From: JAVJPJ01 sp040217295
GTDB taxonomy: Bacteria; Pseudomonadota; Alphaproteobacteria; Rhodobacterales; Rhodobacteraceae
Direction: 5' to 3'
NCBI GenBank assembly: GCA_964460185.1
Contig: CAYWTM010000041.1
Span: forward strand, 1 to 24,374
DNA: 24,374 bases
Position numbers and translations under genes: made by a program. Below, piece after piece: positions 6,331 through 17,322 of this stretch. The stretch's first letter is position 1, and the number at the start of each line of letters is the position of its first letter. The notes under the pieces are model-generated. The model saw only the letters and a program-made list of their open reading frames with translations. It had not been told where the DNA came from and did no database searches.

Positions 6331-7254
6331 ATGCTGGAATTCGGACAAACCGACACGGCAGCCCAGGACGCTGACCTGATCAAGGACGCCACCGAGGCGA
6401 CGTTCATGGCCGATGTGGTCGAAGCCAGCCAGGAGGTTCCCGTTATCGTCGATTTCTGGGCCACCTGGTGCGGGCCCTGCAAGACGCTTGGCCCGATGCT
6501 CGAGGACGCGGTGAAGGCCGCCAAGGGCAAGGTCCGGATGGTCAAGGTCGATGTCGATGCCGAGCAGCGCCTTGCCGGCGCGCTCGCGCAACAGGGCCTG
6601 CCGCTTCAATCCATCCCGACGGTTGTCGCCTTTTTCGAAGGCCGTCCCGTCGACATGTTTCAGGGCGCAGTTCCGCAAAGCCAGATCGCCGAGTTCATCG
6701 GGCGGCTGACCGGCCTTGCCGGGGATGGTGGCCTGGCCGAAGCCATCGAAGCGGCCGAGGCGATGCTGGCCGAAGGCGCCGCCCAAGACGCCGCCGAGGT
6801 CTTTGCCGGCGTTCTTGGCGAAGATCCCAACAACGCCGCCGCGATGAGCGGCCTGGCCCGCGTGAGCCTTGCCCTGGGTGACATCGACAAGGCCGAGGGG
6901 ATTTTGAACACCGCCCCCGATGCTATCGCCAAGGCGCCCGAGCTCGAGGCCGTCCGCGCCCAGATCGCGTTGGCTCGTCAGGCCGCCGATGCGGGCCCCC
7001 TGGCCGACCTGAAGGCTGCGGTCGAGGCGAACCCGGATGATCTTCAGGCGCGTTTTGACTATGCCCAGGCGCTGCATGCGGCGGGCGACGTGGAAGATGC
7101 CGTCGATCAGTTGCTCGATCTGTTCCGCCGGGATCGCGAATGGAACGACGGGGCGGCCAAGACGCAGCTCTTCACGATTTTCGATGCACTCAAACCGCAA
7201 GATCCGATTGCTTTGAACGGGCGGCGCAAGCTGAGCTCGATGATATTTGCCTGA
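6331..7254 (+). CDS. cnoX: CnoX-like thioredoxin/TPR chaperedoxin
   Basis: A 307-residue cytoplasmic protein. It has a thioredoxin domain (about residues 20-125: VDFWATWCGPCK with redox cysteines Cys47 and Cys50, and the cis-proline segment SIPTVVAFF) followed by a helical C-terminal half with TPR-like repeats rich in Ala and Leu. This is the CnoX/YbbN architecture, a holdase that protects substrates from over-oxidation and hands them to GroEL. Unlike E. coli CnoX, whose motif is SQHC, this protein keeps a full WCGPC and should be redox active, as reported for the Caulobacter protein. The C-terminal extension rules out plain thioredoxin. Shine-Dalgarno GGAGA supports ATG 6331. It heads a run with the LON-domain and Trm112-like genes. 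Confidence 0.87.
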   Translation: MLEFGQTDTAAQDADLIKDATEATFMADVVEASQEVPVIVDFWATWCGPCKTLGPMLEDAVKAAKGKVRMVKVDVDAEQRLAGALAQQGLPLQSIPTVVAFFEGRPVDMFQGAVPQSQIAEFIGRLTGLAGDGGLAEAIEAAEAMLAEGAAQDAAEVFAGVLGEDPNNAAAMSGLARVSLALGDIDKAEGILNTAPDAIAKAPELEAVRAQIALARQAADAGPLADLKAAVEANPDDLQARFDYAQALHAAGDVEDAVDQLLDLFRRDREWNDGAAKTQLFTIFDALKPQDPIALNGRRKLSSMIFA

Positions 7255-7277
7255 GCGGACGAAGGCGCTACGTCCGC

Positions 7278-7925
7278 ATGATGATGTCAGCTGCAGATCT
7301 CCCCGAAACGATCCCGGTGTTCCCGTTGCCGGGGGCACTTCTATTGCCGCGCGCGCGCTTGCCCTTGCACATATTCGAGCCGCGTTTTCTTGCGATGCTG
7401 GATGATACGCTGAAAACCTCGCACCGGTTGATCGGCATGGTTCAGCCGCGCGAGGTGCCGGGCTCGACCGAAAAGCGTCTCCATTCCATCGGTTGCGCCG
7501 GCCGCGTCACCCAATTCTCCGAGACCGAGGATGGGCGCTACATGATCACGCTGGCCGGCATGTCGCGGTTCCGCATCAAGCAAGAGGTGTCCGGGTTCAC
7601 CCCCTATCGCCGTTGCGATGTATCCTGGGATGGGTTTTCGCAAGATCTGGGTGGCACCGAACATGATGTCAGCTTTGACCGCGACAGCTTTCTCGATCTT
7701 CTGGGCCGCTATTTCGAGGCGATGGACCTGTCGACGGACTGGGACAACCTGAAGGAAGCCGAAGACGAGTTGCTGATCAATTCCCTGTCCATGCTTTGCC
7801 CCTTCGATCCCGAGGAAAAACAGGCACTGCTCGAGGCGCCATCGCTCAGCACGCGGCGTGAAACGCTGGTGACACTGATCGAATTCGCCCTGCGCGGCAG
7901 CAGCCCCGAAGACCTGATGCAATGA
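7278..7925 (+). CDS. LON substrate-binding domain protein (YcxW/COG2802 type)
   Basis: A 215-residue protein consisting of the Lon protease N-terminal substrate-binding domain alone, with no AAA+ or protease part. Marks are IPVFPLPGALLLPRARLPLHIFEPRF near residues 12-38, MVQPRE, a G-C-A-G-R-V-T-Q-F strand, ITLAGMSRFRI, and a helical C-terminal part. Such stand-alone proteins are common in alphaproteobacteria; their role is not established, and adaptor or peptide-binding functions are guesses. Three ATG codons (7278, 7281, 7284) are equally possible, with only a weak GAAGG upstream; I chose the first. The gene follows cnoX by 23 bp and overlaps the Trm112-like gene by 4 bp (ATGA, 7922-7925), so the three are very probably one operon. 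Confidence 0.88.
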   Translation: MMMSAADLPETIPVFPLPGALLLPRARLPLHIFEPRFLAMLDDTLKTSHRLIGMVQPREVPGSTEKRLHSIGCAGRVTQFSETEDGRYMITLAGMSRFRIKQEVSGFTPYRRCDVSWDGFSQDLGGTEHDVSFDRDSFLDLLGRYFEAMDLSTDWDNLKEAEDELLINSLSMLCPFDPEEKQALLEAPSLSTRRETLVTLIEFALRGSSPEDLMQ

Positions 7926-8107
7926 CCAAGCCCGAGCCCTTGATCAACCGGCAGATGCTCGAGGCGCTGGTTTGCCCGATGACACACGGGACCTTGTCGT
8001 ATGATGCCGATGCGCAGGAACTGATATCCAAGGCGGCGCATCTGGCCTATCCGATCCGTGGCGGCATCCCGATCATGCTGGAAAGCGAAGCGCGCAAGAT
8101 CGAATGA
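7922..8107 (+). CDS. Trm112-like small protein (UPF0434 family)
   Basis: A 61-residue protein of the Trm112/YcaR type: LLEALVCP-like N-terminus (MLEALVCPMTHGTL), then ELISKAAHLAYPIRGGIPIML and an EAR ending. In eukaryotes and archaea Trm112 activates methyltransferases; the bacterial short form has no firmly known partner. Only one cysteine remains (in VCP); the other three zinc-ribbon cysteines of canonical Trm112 are replaced by Thr, Ser and others, so zinc binding is unlikely. Translation is coupled to the LON-domain gene through an ATGA overlap. The end converges on the ubiH-like gene with 16 bp between the stop codons. Confidence 0.88.
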   Translation: MTKPEPLINRQMLEALVCPMTHGTLSYDADAQELISKAAHLAYPIRGGIPIMLESEARKIE

Positions 8108-8123
8108 TCCCGCAGCCGTCGTG

Positions 8124-9347
8124 CTAGATCCGGCGTCCCTGCAACAACCGGGGCAAATCGCCGGTCAGCCCCGCCGCCTCGCGCATGAAGGTGCGCCGCA
8201 ATCCGGGCATGGCGGTGATCGCGCTCATCCCCAGATCCCGCACCAGCCGCAGGGCAGGGTTGTCGTTGGAAAAAAGACGGTTGACCCCATCGGTCGCCAC
8301 GGCAAGCGCCGCAGTGTCGAACCGTCGCCAGGATTGGTACCGCTCCAACACGTCTGATGCCGCGAAATCCTCGCCCCGCCGCACCGCGTCGGCCACCACC
8401 TCGGCCAGCGCGGCCACATCCCGAAGACCAAGGTTCAGCCCCTGGCCCGCGATCGGGTGCACGCCATGGGCCGCGTCCCCGACCAGCGCCAGCTTGTCGC
8501 CAATGAACCTGTTCGCGATGCTCAGGCTCAGGGGATAGCTGAACCGTTTCCCGGCCAAGGCGATCTCGCCCAGGAAATCGCCGAAACGCGGGCGCAGCAC
8601 CTCGAGGAATGCATCGTCATCCATGGCCAGCATGGCCTCGGCATCCTCGGCCGTTTCCGACCAGACGATCGAGCAGCGATTGCCGGGCAGCGGCAATATC
8701 GCCAGCGGACCCGCAGGCATGAAGAACTGATGCGCGATGCCCTGATGGGGCAGTTCATGCGAAATCGCGGCCACCAGCGCCGTTTGGCCATAGCCCCACC
8801 CGGTGCGCCGGATCCCGGCACGCTCCGCCACCCCCGAACGGCGCCCGTCGGCGCCCACCAAGAGCCGTCCGGTCAAAACCGTGCCATCCGCCAGCGTGAC
8901 GCTGGCCGCGTCTTCGGTCGACTGCGCCACGACCCTGGCACCCGGACGGTGGTCAACCAGGTCGCTGGCCGCCATCGCATCCAGAAGCGCGCGGCGCAGG
9001 TAGCGATCTTCCAGCATGTGGCCCATCGGGCCCTCTTCCATCTCGCCACTGTCGAAATGCAGGAAATGGGGGGACGCGCCTTCGCCCGCCCGCCCGTCGG
9101 AGGCCTTGATCTCATTGATCGGCTGCGCGTGGTCCGCGACCCCGTCCCACAGCCCAAGCGCCGACAGCATCCGCACCGACGCCAGCGCCAGCGCATAGGA
9201 TCGCCCGTCGAAATCGTCGCCGGACCGTGTGCCGGTTGGCAGCGCGTCCAAAACCACGCTCGACAACCCCGCCTGCGCCACCGCCAACGCAAGGCACGGG
9301 CCATTCAGCCCACCACCGACAATCACGATATCCGCGTCCCGTTCCAT
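8124..9347 (-). CDS. UbiH/UbiF-family FAD-dependent hydroxylase
   Basis: A 407-residue class A flavoprotein monooxygenase of the ubiquinone-biosynthesis group (UbiH/UbiF/COQ6). It should hydroxylate the aromatic ring of a membrane-bound ubiquinone precursor with NAD(P)H and oxygen. Seen are the N-terminal dinucleotide motif IVGGGLNGPCLALALA-type, a LVGADGRRSGVAERAG segment (DG motif), and the FAD-ribityl motif GDAAHGVHPIAGQGLNLGLRD, whose H-P-x-x-G-Q-G-x-N-x-G-x-x-D pattern defines the ubiH signature. Which ring position is modified cannot be told. An in-frame extension reaches 9395, but ATG 9347 gives the normal N-terminus and lies 7 nt after a -10-like CATAGT with no usable Shine-Dalgarno. 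Transcribed divergently from the amidase gene. Confidence 0.9.
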   Translation of the reverse strand: MERDADIVIVGGGLNGPCLALAVAQAGLSSVVLDALPTGTRSGDDFDGRSYALALASVRMLSALGLWDGVADHAQPINEIKASDGRAGEGASPHFLHFDSGEMEEGPMGHMLEDRYLRRALLDAMAASDLVDHRPGARVVAQSTEDAASVTLADGTVLTGRLLVGADGRRSGVAERAGIRRTGWGYGQTALVAAISHELPHQGIAHQFFMPAGPLAILPLPGNRCSIVWSETAEDAEAMLAMDDDAFLEVLRPRFGDFLGEIALAGKRFSYPLSLSIANRFIGDKLALVGDAAHGVHPIAGQGLNLGLRDVAALAEVVADAVRRGEDFAASDVLERYQSWRRFDTAALAVATDGVNRLFSNDNPALRLVRDLGMSAITAMPGLRRTFMREAAGLTGDLPRLLQGRRI

Positions 9348-9354
9348 GCCCCTG

Positions 9355-9382
9355 ACTATGGTGTGACGCGCGGGATTGTCCA
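9355..9382 (-). promoter_or_regulatory. Promoter of the ubiH-like gene, sharing its -35 with a divergent one
   Basis: On the minus strand TGGACA (9382-9377), a 16-nt spacer and CATAGT (9360-9355) precede the ATG at 9347 by 7 nt. The start of transcription would fall at the ATG itself. On the plus strand the same block reads TTGTCC (9376-9381) and, with TATAGC (9397-9402), could serve the amidase gene. Confidence 0.4.
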
Positions 9383-9432
9383 CGGGGCGGCGCATCTATA
9401 GCGTCATCCGCGACACCATGACGGGGGACAGG

Positions 9433-10782
9433 ATGACCGATTGGCTATGGCAAAGTGCCAGCGATCTTGGCCGGGGTATCGGCACGGGGCAGATTGATCC
9501 GGTCGATCTGGCCCATGCGTATCTGGAGGCCGCGAAAGCCCATGAATACGGCCCGCGCATCTACGTCCGCCTGACCCCGGACCGCGCATTGGCCGAGGCC
9601 GAGGCTGCGCGCGCGCGCGCGAAACATGGCGTGCGCCGCGGGCTTCTGGATGGTGTGCCGATCAGCTGGAAGGATCTGTTCGACACCGCGGGCATCGTGA
9701 CCGAGGCGGGATCGATGTTGCTGCAAGACCGCGTGCCGGGTGCCGATGCGGATGTGCTGGCGCGCGCCACGCGGGCGGGAACCGTCTGCCTTGGCAAAAC
9801 GCACATGTCCGAACTGGCCTTTGCGGGACTGGGCCTGAACCCGGCCTATGGTGGCAACACGGATCCCGAACCGGGCACGCCCCCCAACGTCAACGACCCG
9901 GCACTTGTGCCCGGTGGATCATCCTCGGGTGCGGCCGCATCGGTTGCCTTCGGCCTGGCGCCGGCGGGCATCGGTTCGGACACAGGCGGATCGGTGCGTG
10001 TTCCGGCCGCCTACAACGACCTGGTCGGCCTCAAGACCACCCATGGCCGGTTGTCGCTGAAAGGCGTGGTGCCGCTGGCCGAAAGTTTCGACACCGTCGG
10101 CCCCTTGTGCCGCAGCGTGGAGGATTGCGCCGAACTGCTGGCGATCATGGAGGGCGGCAAACCCGCCGACCTGCGCGCGGCGACGCTGAAAGGCGCGCGG
10201 TTCCTGATCCTCGACACCTATGCAGCGGATGTGCGCGAAACCCCCGGCGCGGCCTTCGTGTCCGCCGTGGACCGACTGGCCACCGCCGGCGCCAAGATCG
10301 AACATGGCACGATCGCCGGCATCGAAGAGGCGATGGGCCTGTCACCGGTCCTGTTCTCAAGCGAGGCCTACGGTACCTGGAAAGACGTGATCGAGGCCGC
10401 CCCCGACAAGATGTTCGCGCGCATCCTCGATCGGTTCCGGGGGGGCGCCGATTTCGATGCCCCCACCTATGTTGCCGCGTGGCAGCGGTTGCGGGCGCTG
10501 CGCGGCCAATGGCAGGCGCAAACGGCGGCCTATGACGCGGTCTTGCTGCCCACGGTGGCCAACCTGCCGGCCGACATGGCCCGCCTGATGTCCGATCCCG
10601 AATATTACGTGGCGGAAAACCTTCTGACGCTGCGCAATACGCGTGTCGGAAACCTGATGGGCCTGTGTGGCCTGACGCTTCCCACGGGCGTGCCATCTTG
10701 CGGGATCATGATGCTGGCCGCCCCCATGGCTGACGAGCACCTGCTGCGATTGGGCAAGGCGGCCGAGGTCGCATTGGCCTAA
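9433..10782 (+). CDS. Amidase-signature family amidase
   Basis: A 449-residue amidase of the Ser-cisSer-Lys type, hydrolysing C-N amide bonds. The triad is visible: Lys80 in GVPISWKDLF, cis-Ser163 in PGGSSSG and nucleophile Ser187 in GSDTGGSVRVPA, 24 residues apart as in characterised members. Flanking family segments TFDTVGPL-like (SFDTVGPLCRS) and LPTV are also present. It could be a GatA paralogue, but there are no gatC/gatB neighbours and the sequence looks like a free-standing amidase, so the substrate is unknown. The frame is open from 9376, but ATG 9433 follows the purine-rich GGGGGACAGG and gives a sensible N-terminus (MTDWLWQSASDLGRG). Divergent from the ubiH-like gene. Confidence 0.9.
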   Translation: MTDWLWQSASDLGRGIGTGQIDPVDLAHAYLEAAKAHEYGPRIYVRLTPDRALAEAEAARARAKHGVRRGLLDGVPISWKDLFDTAGIVTEAGSMLLQDRVPGADADVLARATRAGTVCLGKTHMSELAFAGLGLNPAYGGNTDPEPGTPPNVNDPALVPGGSSSGAAASVAFGLAPAGIGSDTGGSVRVPAAYNDLVGLKTTHGRLSLKGVVPLAESFDTVGPLCRSVEDCAELLAIMEGGKPADLRAATLKGARFLILDTYAADVRETPGAAFVSAVDRLATAGAKIEHGTIAGIEEAMGLSPVLFSSEAYGTWKDVIEAAPDKMFARILDRFRGGADFDAPTYVAAWQRLRALRGQWQAQTAAYDAVLLPTVANLPADMARLMSDPEYYVAENLLTLRNTRVGNLMGLCGLTLPTGVPSCGIMMLAAPMADEHLLRLGKAAEVALA

Positions 10783-10890
10783 CCGCCACAGGTTTCATCA
10801 AAGCCGCGCGTTTTTCTGGACCGGGGCCGATCAACCGCGTAAGTTACCTCCAGACGGGGCGATAACGACCCTGTGCCAGAGGCAGATTAC

Positions 10891-12072
10891 ATGGTGTTTC
10901 CCGAGCGGTTTTCGAACCTGCCCGAATATGCGTTCCCGCGTTTGCGGAAGCTTCTCGATGTGCATGCACCGGGCGGCGACCCCATTTCCATGACCATTGG
11001 TGAGCCGACGCATCCCTTTCCCGCCTGGGTTGGAGATGAAATCGCGGCGTCCCTGGAAGGGTTCAACCGATATCCGCCAAATGACGGCACCCCGGAATTG
11101 CAAGGTGCCATCGCCCGCTGGATCGCGCGCCGCTACGGGGTAACGGTGTCGCCCGAGCGTCAGATCCTGCCCCTCAACGGCACCCGCGAAGGGCTGTTCA
11201 ACGCCTGTCTGGCGCTCTGCCCGGAAACCAAGAACGGCAAGCGGTCCGTGGTCTTGATGCCCAATCCCTTCTACCAGGTCTACGCAGTCGCCGCGCTGGC
11301 CGTCGGGGCCGAACCCGTCTACGTGCCAGCCACCGCCGAAACCGGCGATTTGCCCGACTATACCGCGCTTGATCCCGCGATCCTGGATCGCACGACGATT
11401 GCCTATATCTGTTCGCCCGCCAACCCGCAGGGTGCGATCGCCGATGAGAGATACTGGTATCGCCTCATCCGTCTGGCCGAAAAACACGATTTCCGCATCT
11501 TCGCCGATGAATGCTATTCCGAGATCTACCGCGATGTGCGGCCCACCGGTGCGCTTGCCGTGGCCCACAAGATCGGCGCCGACCCCGACCGGGTGATCTT
11601 GTTCAATTCGCTGTCGAAACGCTCGAACCTGCCGGGGCTGCGATCGGGCTTTGCAGCGGGCGGCGAGGCCAGCATCGCGCGAATGAAACAGCTGCGGAAC
11701 TATGCCGGCGCCCCATTGCCGCTTCCGCTGCAGGCCGTGGCGACGCGGGTCTGGTCCGATGAAACCCATGTGGAAGAAAACCGCGATCTCTATCGCGCGA
11801 AATACAAGATCGCGGATGAAATCCTGGGCGATCTGCCGGGCTATTCGCCCCCGCAGGCCGGGTTTTTCCTGTGGCTGCGGGTCGAAGACGGCGAACGCGC
11901 CGCGCTGAAGCTCTGGCGCGAAACCGGGGTGCGGGTTCTGCCCGGCGCCTATCTGGCGCGTGACGTGAACGGAAAGACCCCCGGTGCGGATCGGATCCGC
12001 GTCGCGATGGTCGCGGAACAAGAAGAAATGCGCAGAGGGCTGGAACGGCTCAAAGCGTGTCTTTACGGATAA
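10891..12072 (+). CDS. dapC: PLP-dependent class I aminotransferase, DapC-like
   Basis: A 393-residue fold-type I aminotransferase. Family marks: FSNLPEYAFPRLRKLL at the N-terminus, G-E-P-T-H near residue 37, NRYPPNDGTPELQ, LNGTREGLF, NPFYQVY, SPANPQG, DECYSEIY, PLP lysine Lys243 in NSLSKRSNLPGLRSG, and RIRVAM near the end. The N-terminus matches N-succinyl-diaminopimelate aminotransferases (DapC), which supply lysine and peptidoglycan precursor, better than aspartate aminotransferases. A GTG at 10873 is in frame, but ATG 10891 has AGAGG 8 nt upstream and is preferred. A TAAGTT at 10840-10845 is a possible -10. The stop codon is 12 bp before ftsK and lies next to its Shine-Dalgarno, so the two are probably co-transcribed. 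The exact substrate is a family inference. Confidence 0.85.
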   Translation: MVFPERFSNLPEYAFPRLRKLLDVHAPGGDPISMTIGEPTHPFPAWVGDEIAASLEGFNRYPPNDGTPELQGAIARWIARRYGVTVSPERQILPLNGTREGLFNACLALCPETKNGKRSVVLMPNPFYQVYAVAALAVGAEPVYVPATAETGDLPDYTALDPAILDRTTIAYICSPANPQGAIADERYWYRLIRLAEKHDFRIFADECYSEIYRDVRPTGALAVAHKIGADPDRVILFNSLSKRSNLPGLRSGFAAGGEASIARMKQLRNYAGAPLPLPLQAVATRVWSDETHVEENRDLYRAKYKIADEILGDLPGYSPPQAGFFLWLRVEDGERAALKLWRETGVRVLPGAYLARDVNGKTPGADRIRVAMVAEQEEMRRGLERLKACLYG

Positions 12073-12084
12073 GGACCTTCAGGT

Positions 12085-14991
<2,907 letters not shown>

Positions 14992-15074
14992 CGTCGTCGG
15001 CCCGTGACCCTGATGGGTGGGTTTGACGTCTGCGTGATACGGGCGCGATGGTCTTCAACCGGGGCGGGAAAGGC

Positions 15075-15080
15075 TTATCT
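15075..15080 (+). promoter_or_regulatory. -10-like hexamer 7 nt before lolA
   Basis: TTATCT (15075-15080) followed by TGGTACC and the lolA ATG at 15088. No Shine-Dalgarno is visible. An upstream TTGACG (15023-15028) resembles a -35, but not at the right distance for this hexamer. Weak evidence for a leaderless lolA transcript. Confidence 0.3.
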
Positions 15081-15087
15081 TGGTACC

Positions 15088-15684
15088 ATGAAACGCATCT
15101 TGCTGAGCCTGTCCCTGGTCCTGACAGCCGCATCGCCTGCACTGGCCGACGCCGTGCCGCTGCGCGACCTGTCTCGCTATCTCAACGACATCGAAACCGC
15201 GCAGGGCACCTTTACCCAGATCAATGCGGACGGGTCGGTCGATACCGGTGACATCTACCTGCACCGCCCGGGCCGGGTCCGGTTCGAATATGACGGCGAT
15301 GATCTCTTGGTGATTGCCGGCGGACAGCAGGTTGCCATTTTCGACGGGCGATCCAATGCCCGGCCGGAACAATACCCGCTGGACGAAACGCCGTTGAACC
15401 TGATCCTTGCGCGCAACGTGGATCTTGGCCGGTCCGGCATGGTGACGCGGCACAGCTTTGACGACACCTCGACCCGCGTTCTGGCGCAGGATCCCGACCG
15501 CCCCGAAATCGGCACGATCGAGATGGTGTTCACCGGTGATCCCGTGCAGTTGCGCCAATGGATCATAACTGACGGCAATGGCGGTGTGACAACCGTGGTG
15601 CTGGGCGGGCTGGAGGAAGGCATGCGCCTGTCGTCGCGGCTGTTCAGCATCCAGCAGGAAATCAACGCGCGCGGCGGCCAGTAA
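15088..15684 (+). CDS. lolA: Outer-membrane lipoprotein carrier protein LolA
   Basis: A 198-residue periplasmic chaperone that carries lipoproteins from LolCDE to the outer membrane. Residues 1-21 are a signal peptide (MKR, hydrophobic core, SPALA cleavage). The mature part shows the LolA pattern: LNDIETAQGTFTQ, DTGDIYLHRPGRVRFEYD (the Arg-Pro-Gly-Arg loop region), VIAGGQQVAIFD, YPLDETPLNLIL, and a final ITDGNGGVTTVVL strand. The open frame goes back to 15004, but only ATG 15088 gives a signal peptide. It follows ftsK by 96 bp, the same neighbour as in E. coli. It converges on a lipoprotein gene with 3 bp between stop codons, which may itself encode a LolA cargo. Confidence 0.92.
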   Translation: MKRILLSLSLVLTAASPALADAVPLRDLSRYLNDIETAQGTFTQINADGSVDTGDIYLHRPGRVRFEYDGDDLLVIAGGQQVAIFDGRSNARPEQYPLDETPLNLILARNVDLGRSGMVTRHSFDDTSTRVLAQDPDRPEIGTIEMVFTGDPVQLRQWIITDGNGGVTTVVLGGLEEGMRLSSRLFSIQQEINARGGQ

Positions 15685-15687
15685 CCC

Positions 15688-16266
15688 TCAGCGGCAACTC
15701 AGCAACTGCGTGCGGTATAGTTCGGCGCGATCCGCCACCCGGTCTGCAACGTCCAGCAGCCAGGGTTTGGCGTTGTAGCTGCCCCGCGCAAATCCCGTGT
15801 GACCTTCGTGATAGGCCAGGTACTGGTTGCGCGCATCGGTCAGTGCGATCCCGTTCCGGTCGCGTGTGATGTTCATGTACCAGCCCATGAAATCGGTGGC
15901 GTCGCGAATATCCGTGCGTCTTGCGCTGCGGTTCCTTGTGGCCGCGCGGTATTCGTCCCAGGTTCCGTCCAGCGCCTGGCTGTAGCCATAGGCCGAGCTC
16001 AGTCGCCCCATCGGGATCACTTCCAATGCATAGCGGAACGGCGGGCGGGCATCGCCCACGAACCGGCTTTCTTGATGAAAGGTCGCCATCTGCACATGAA
16101 CCGGAACGCCCCAGTTGCGTTCGGCGCGCTGCATCGCACGGTAATATTGCGGCCGCTCGGCGGCCAACCTGCACGCATCGTCCAGGTTGCGCGGGGCCGA
16201 ATAGCTGCCGCCACCACAGCCCGCCAACGCGACAAGCGAGCCCAGGATAAAGGACCTACGGATCAT
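15688..16266 (-). CDS. Lytic transglycosylase-like (SLT fold) lipoprotein
   Basis: A 192-residue lipoprotein. MIRRSFILGSLVALAGC has a lipobox (L-A-G-C) with lipidated Cys17, followed by glycines, so outer-membrane sorting by the Lol system is expected. The rest looks like a compact SLT-type glycosidase: VPVHVQMATFHQESRF with the likely catalytic Glu in QESRF, SSAYGYSQALDGTW (G-Y-S/T-Q motif), then DFMGWYMNIT and YLAYHEGHTGF. Such enzymes cleave peptidoglycan glycan strands to 1,6-anhydro ends. ATG 16266 is chosen because it begins the signal peptide; a longer in-frame start at 16311 would spoil it. The Shine-Dalgarno is weak. Convergent with lolA, same strand as the AEC permease 88 bp upstream. 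Confidence 0.85.
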   Translation of the reverse strand: MIRRSFILGSLVALAGCGGGSYSAPRNLDDACRLAAERPQYYRAMQRAERNWGVPVHVQMATFHQESRFVGDARPPFRYALEVIPMGRLSSAYGYSQALDGTWDEYRAATRNRSARRTDIRDATDFMGWYMNITRDRNGIALTDARNQYLAYHEGHTGFARGSYNAKPWLLDVADRVADRAELYRTQLLSCR

Positions 16267-16353
16267 AATACTGCTCTTGCCCGATTTTTCGGTTTTATGT
16301 GGCGGCAGCATACGTCGAAAAACGGCGAGATGGAATGGCGGGTTTCCCCCCGG

Positions 16354-17238
16354 TCAAAGCAGGAACGACAATGTGATGGGCAAGGCAATGACCGACATCA
16401 GGGTCGACACCACCACAAGCCCCGCCACGGCATCGGCATCGACCCGGTAGCGTTCCGCCATCAGGTAGGATGTAACCGCCACGGGCGTTGCCAGTTGCAG
16501 GACCAGAACGCCAAGGGCGGTCGGGTCCAGGTCGAAATACCGCCCCGCCGCCACACCCGCGAAAATGCCAAGCGCCAGTTTCAGGCCCGAAAGCCAGATC
16601 GCCTGCCCGATCCGCCCGGGCCTGAGCCGCGCCACCGCCACGCCCAGCGTGATCAGCATCAGCGGGATCGCCATTTGCCCGATCAGTTCCAGCGCGCGGG
16701 TCAGCCATTCAGGCGTGCTCCACCCCTGGCTCAGGAACAGCGCGCCAAGCGCGGTCGCCCACAGCATCGGTTCGCGCAGGACCTTGGCGGGCGAGGCTGC
16801 GCCACCCACCAGCCAAAGCCCCACGGTGAACGCCAGCAGCGCCATCACCGCAAACACCACCACCGCCAGCCCCAGCCCGACCTCGCCAAAGGCGAACAAC
16901 GCCAGCGGCAGGCCCAGGTTGCCGGTATTGCCGAACGCAAGCGGTGCCACGAAACTGGCCCGGTCCAGACGCAACACCAGCACGATCCCCCAACTCAGCA
17001 AGATGACCGCAACGTAGGCGGCCAGCGTCGCCAGGCTCAGCGCGGTCAGGGCGGCCGGATCGATCTCGGTCTGCATCAGCGCGGTGAAGATCAGGCACGG
17101 GACGGCCAGCGTCATCGCCATGCGGGTGACGAACTCGATCGGGTAGTCGTAACCCAATCGTTTCCACCCATACCCACAGGCCGCCAAAAGAAAGACCGGC
17201 GCCACGATGCCCAACACGGTAAGCGCGATTTCCAACAA
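16354..17238 (-). CDS. AEC family (auxin efflux carrier-like) permease
   Basis: A 294-residue inner-membrane protein with about ten hydrophobic helices filling almost the whole chain and short polar loops. Marks of the AEC/MdcF family: an N-terminal VAPVFLLAACGYGWKRLG, FVTRMAMTLAVPCLIF, FGNTGNLGLPLALFAFG (N-x-G-x-x-G-x-P motif of the first half), and QLATPVAVTSYLMAERY in the second half. Relatives export or import small carboxylates such as malate or malonate, and bacterial members are often mis-labelled as auxin carriers; the substrate is unknown. The start is TTG 17238: an AAGGA Shine-Dalgarno 6 nt upstream and the immediate hydrophobic helix support it, and no ATG lies nearby. Divergent from hspQ. 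Confidence 0.87.
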   Translation of the reverse strand: MLEIALTVLGIVAPVFLLAACGYGWKRLGYDYPIEFVTRMAMTLAVPCLIFTALMQTEIDPAALTALSLATLAAYVAVILLSWGIVLVLRLDRASFVAPLAFGNTGNLGLPLALFAFGEVGLGLAVVVFAVMALLAFTVGLWLVGGAASPAKVLREPMLWATALGALFLSQGWSTPEWLTRALELIGQMAIPLMLITLGVAVARLRPGRIGQAIWLSGLKLALGIFAGVAAGRYFDLDPTALGVLVLQLATPVAVTSYLMAERYRVDADAVAGLVVVSTLMSVIALPITLSFLL

Positions 17239-17322
17239 TCTGTTTCCTTCAAAAGAGTGCGCAGCGCATGGACATTTTCCCCATGCCGGCGTTAGACATC
17301 AGGTGCAAGGGGGTGCCGGGCC

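Noticed and set aside
15023..15063. TTGACG as the lolA -35
   Set aside because: At 17-18 nt spacing the -10 would be GATGGT or similar, a poor match, and the distance to TTATCT is far too long; left undecided rather than annotated.
15799..17295. 498-codon plus-strand frame across the lipoprotein and AEC permease genes
   Set aside because: It is antisense to two well-supported genes and its product is repetitive Arg/Gln/His sequence without motifs.
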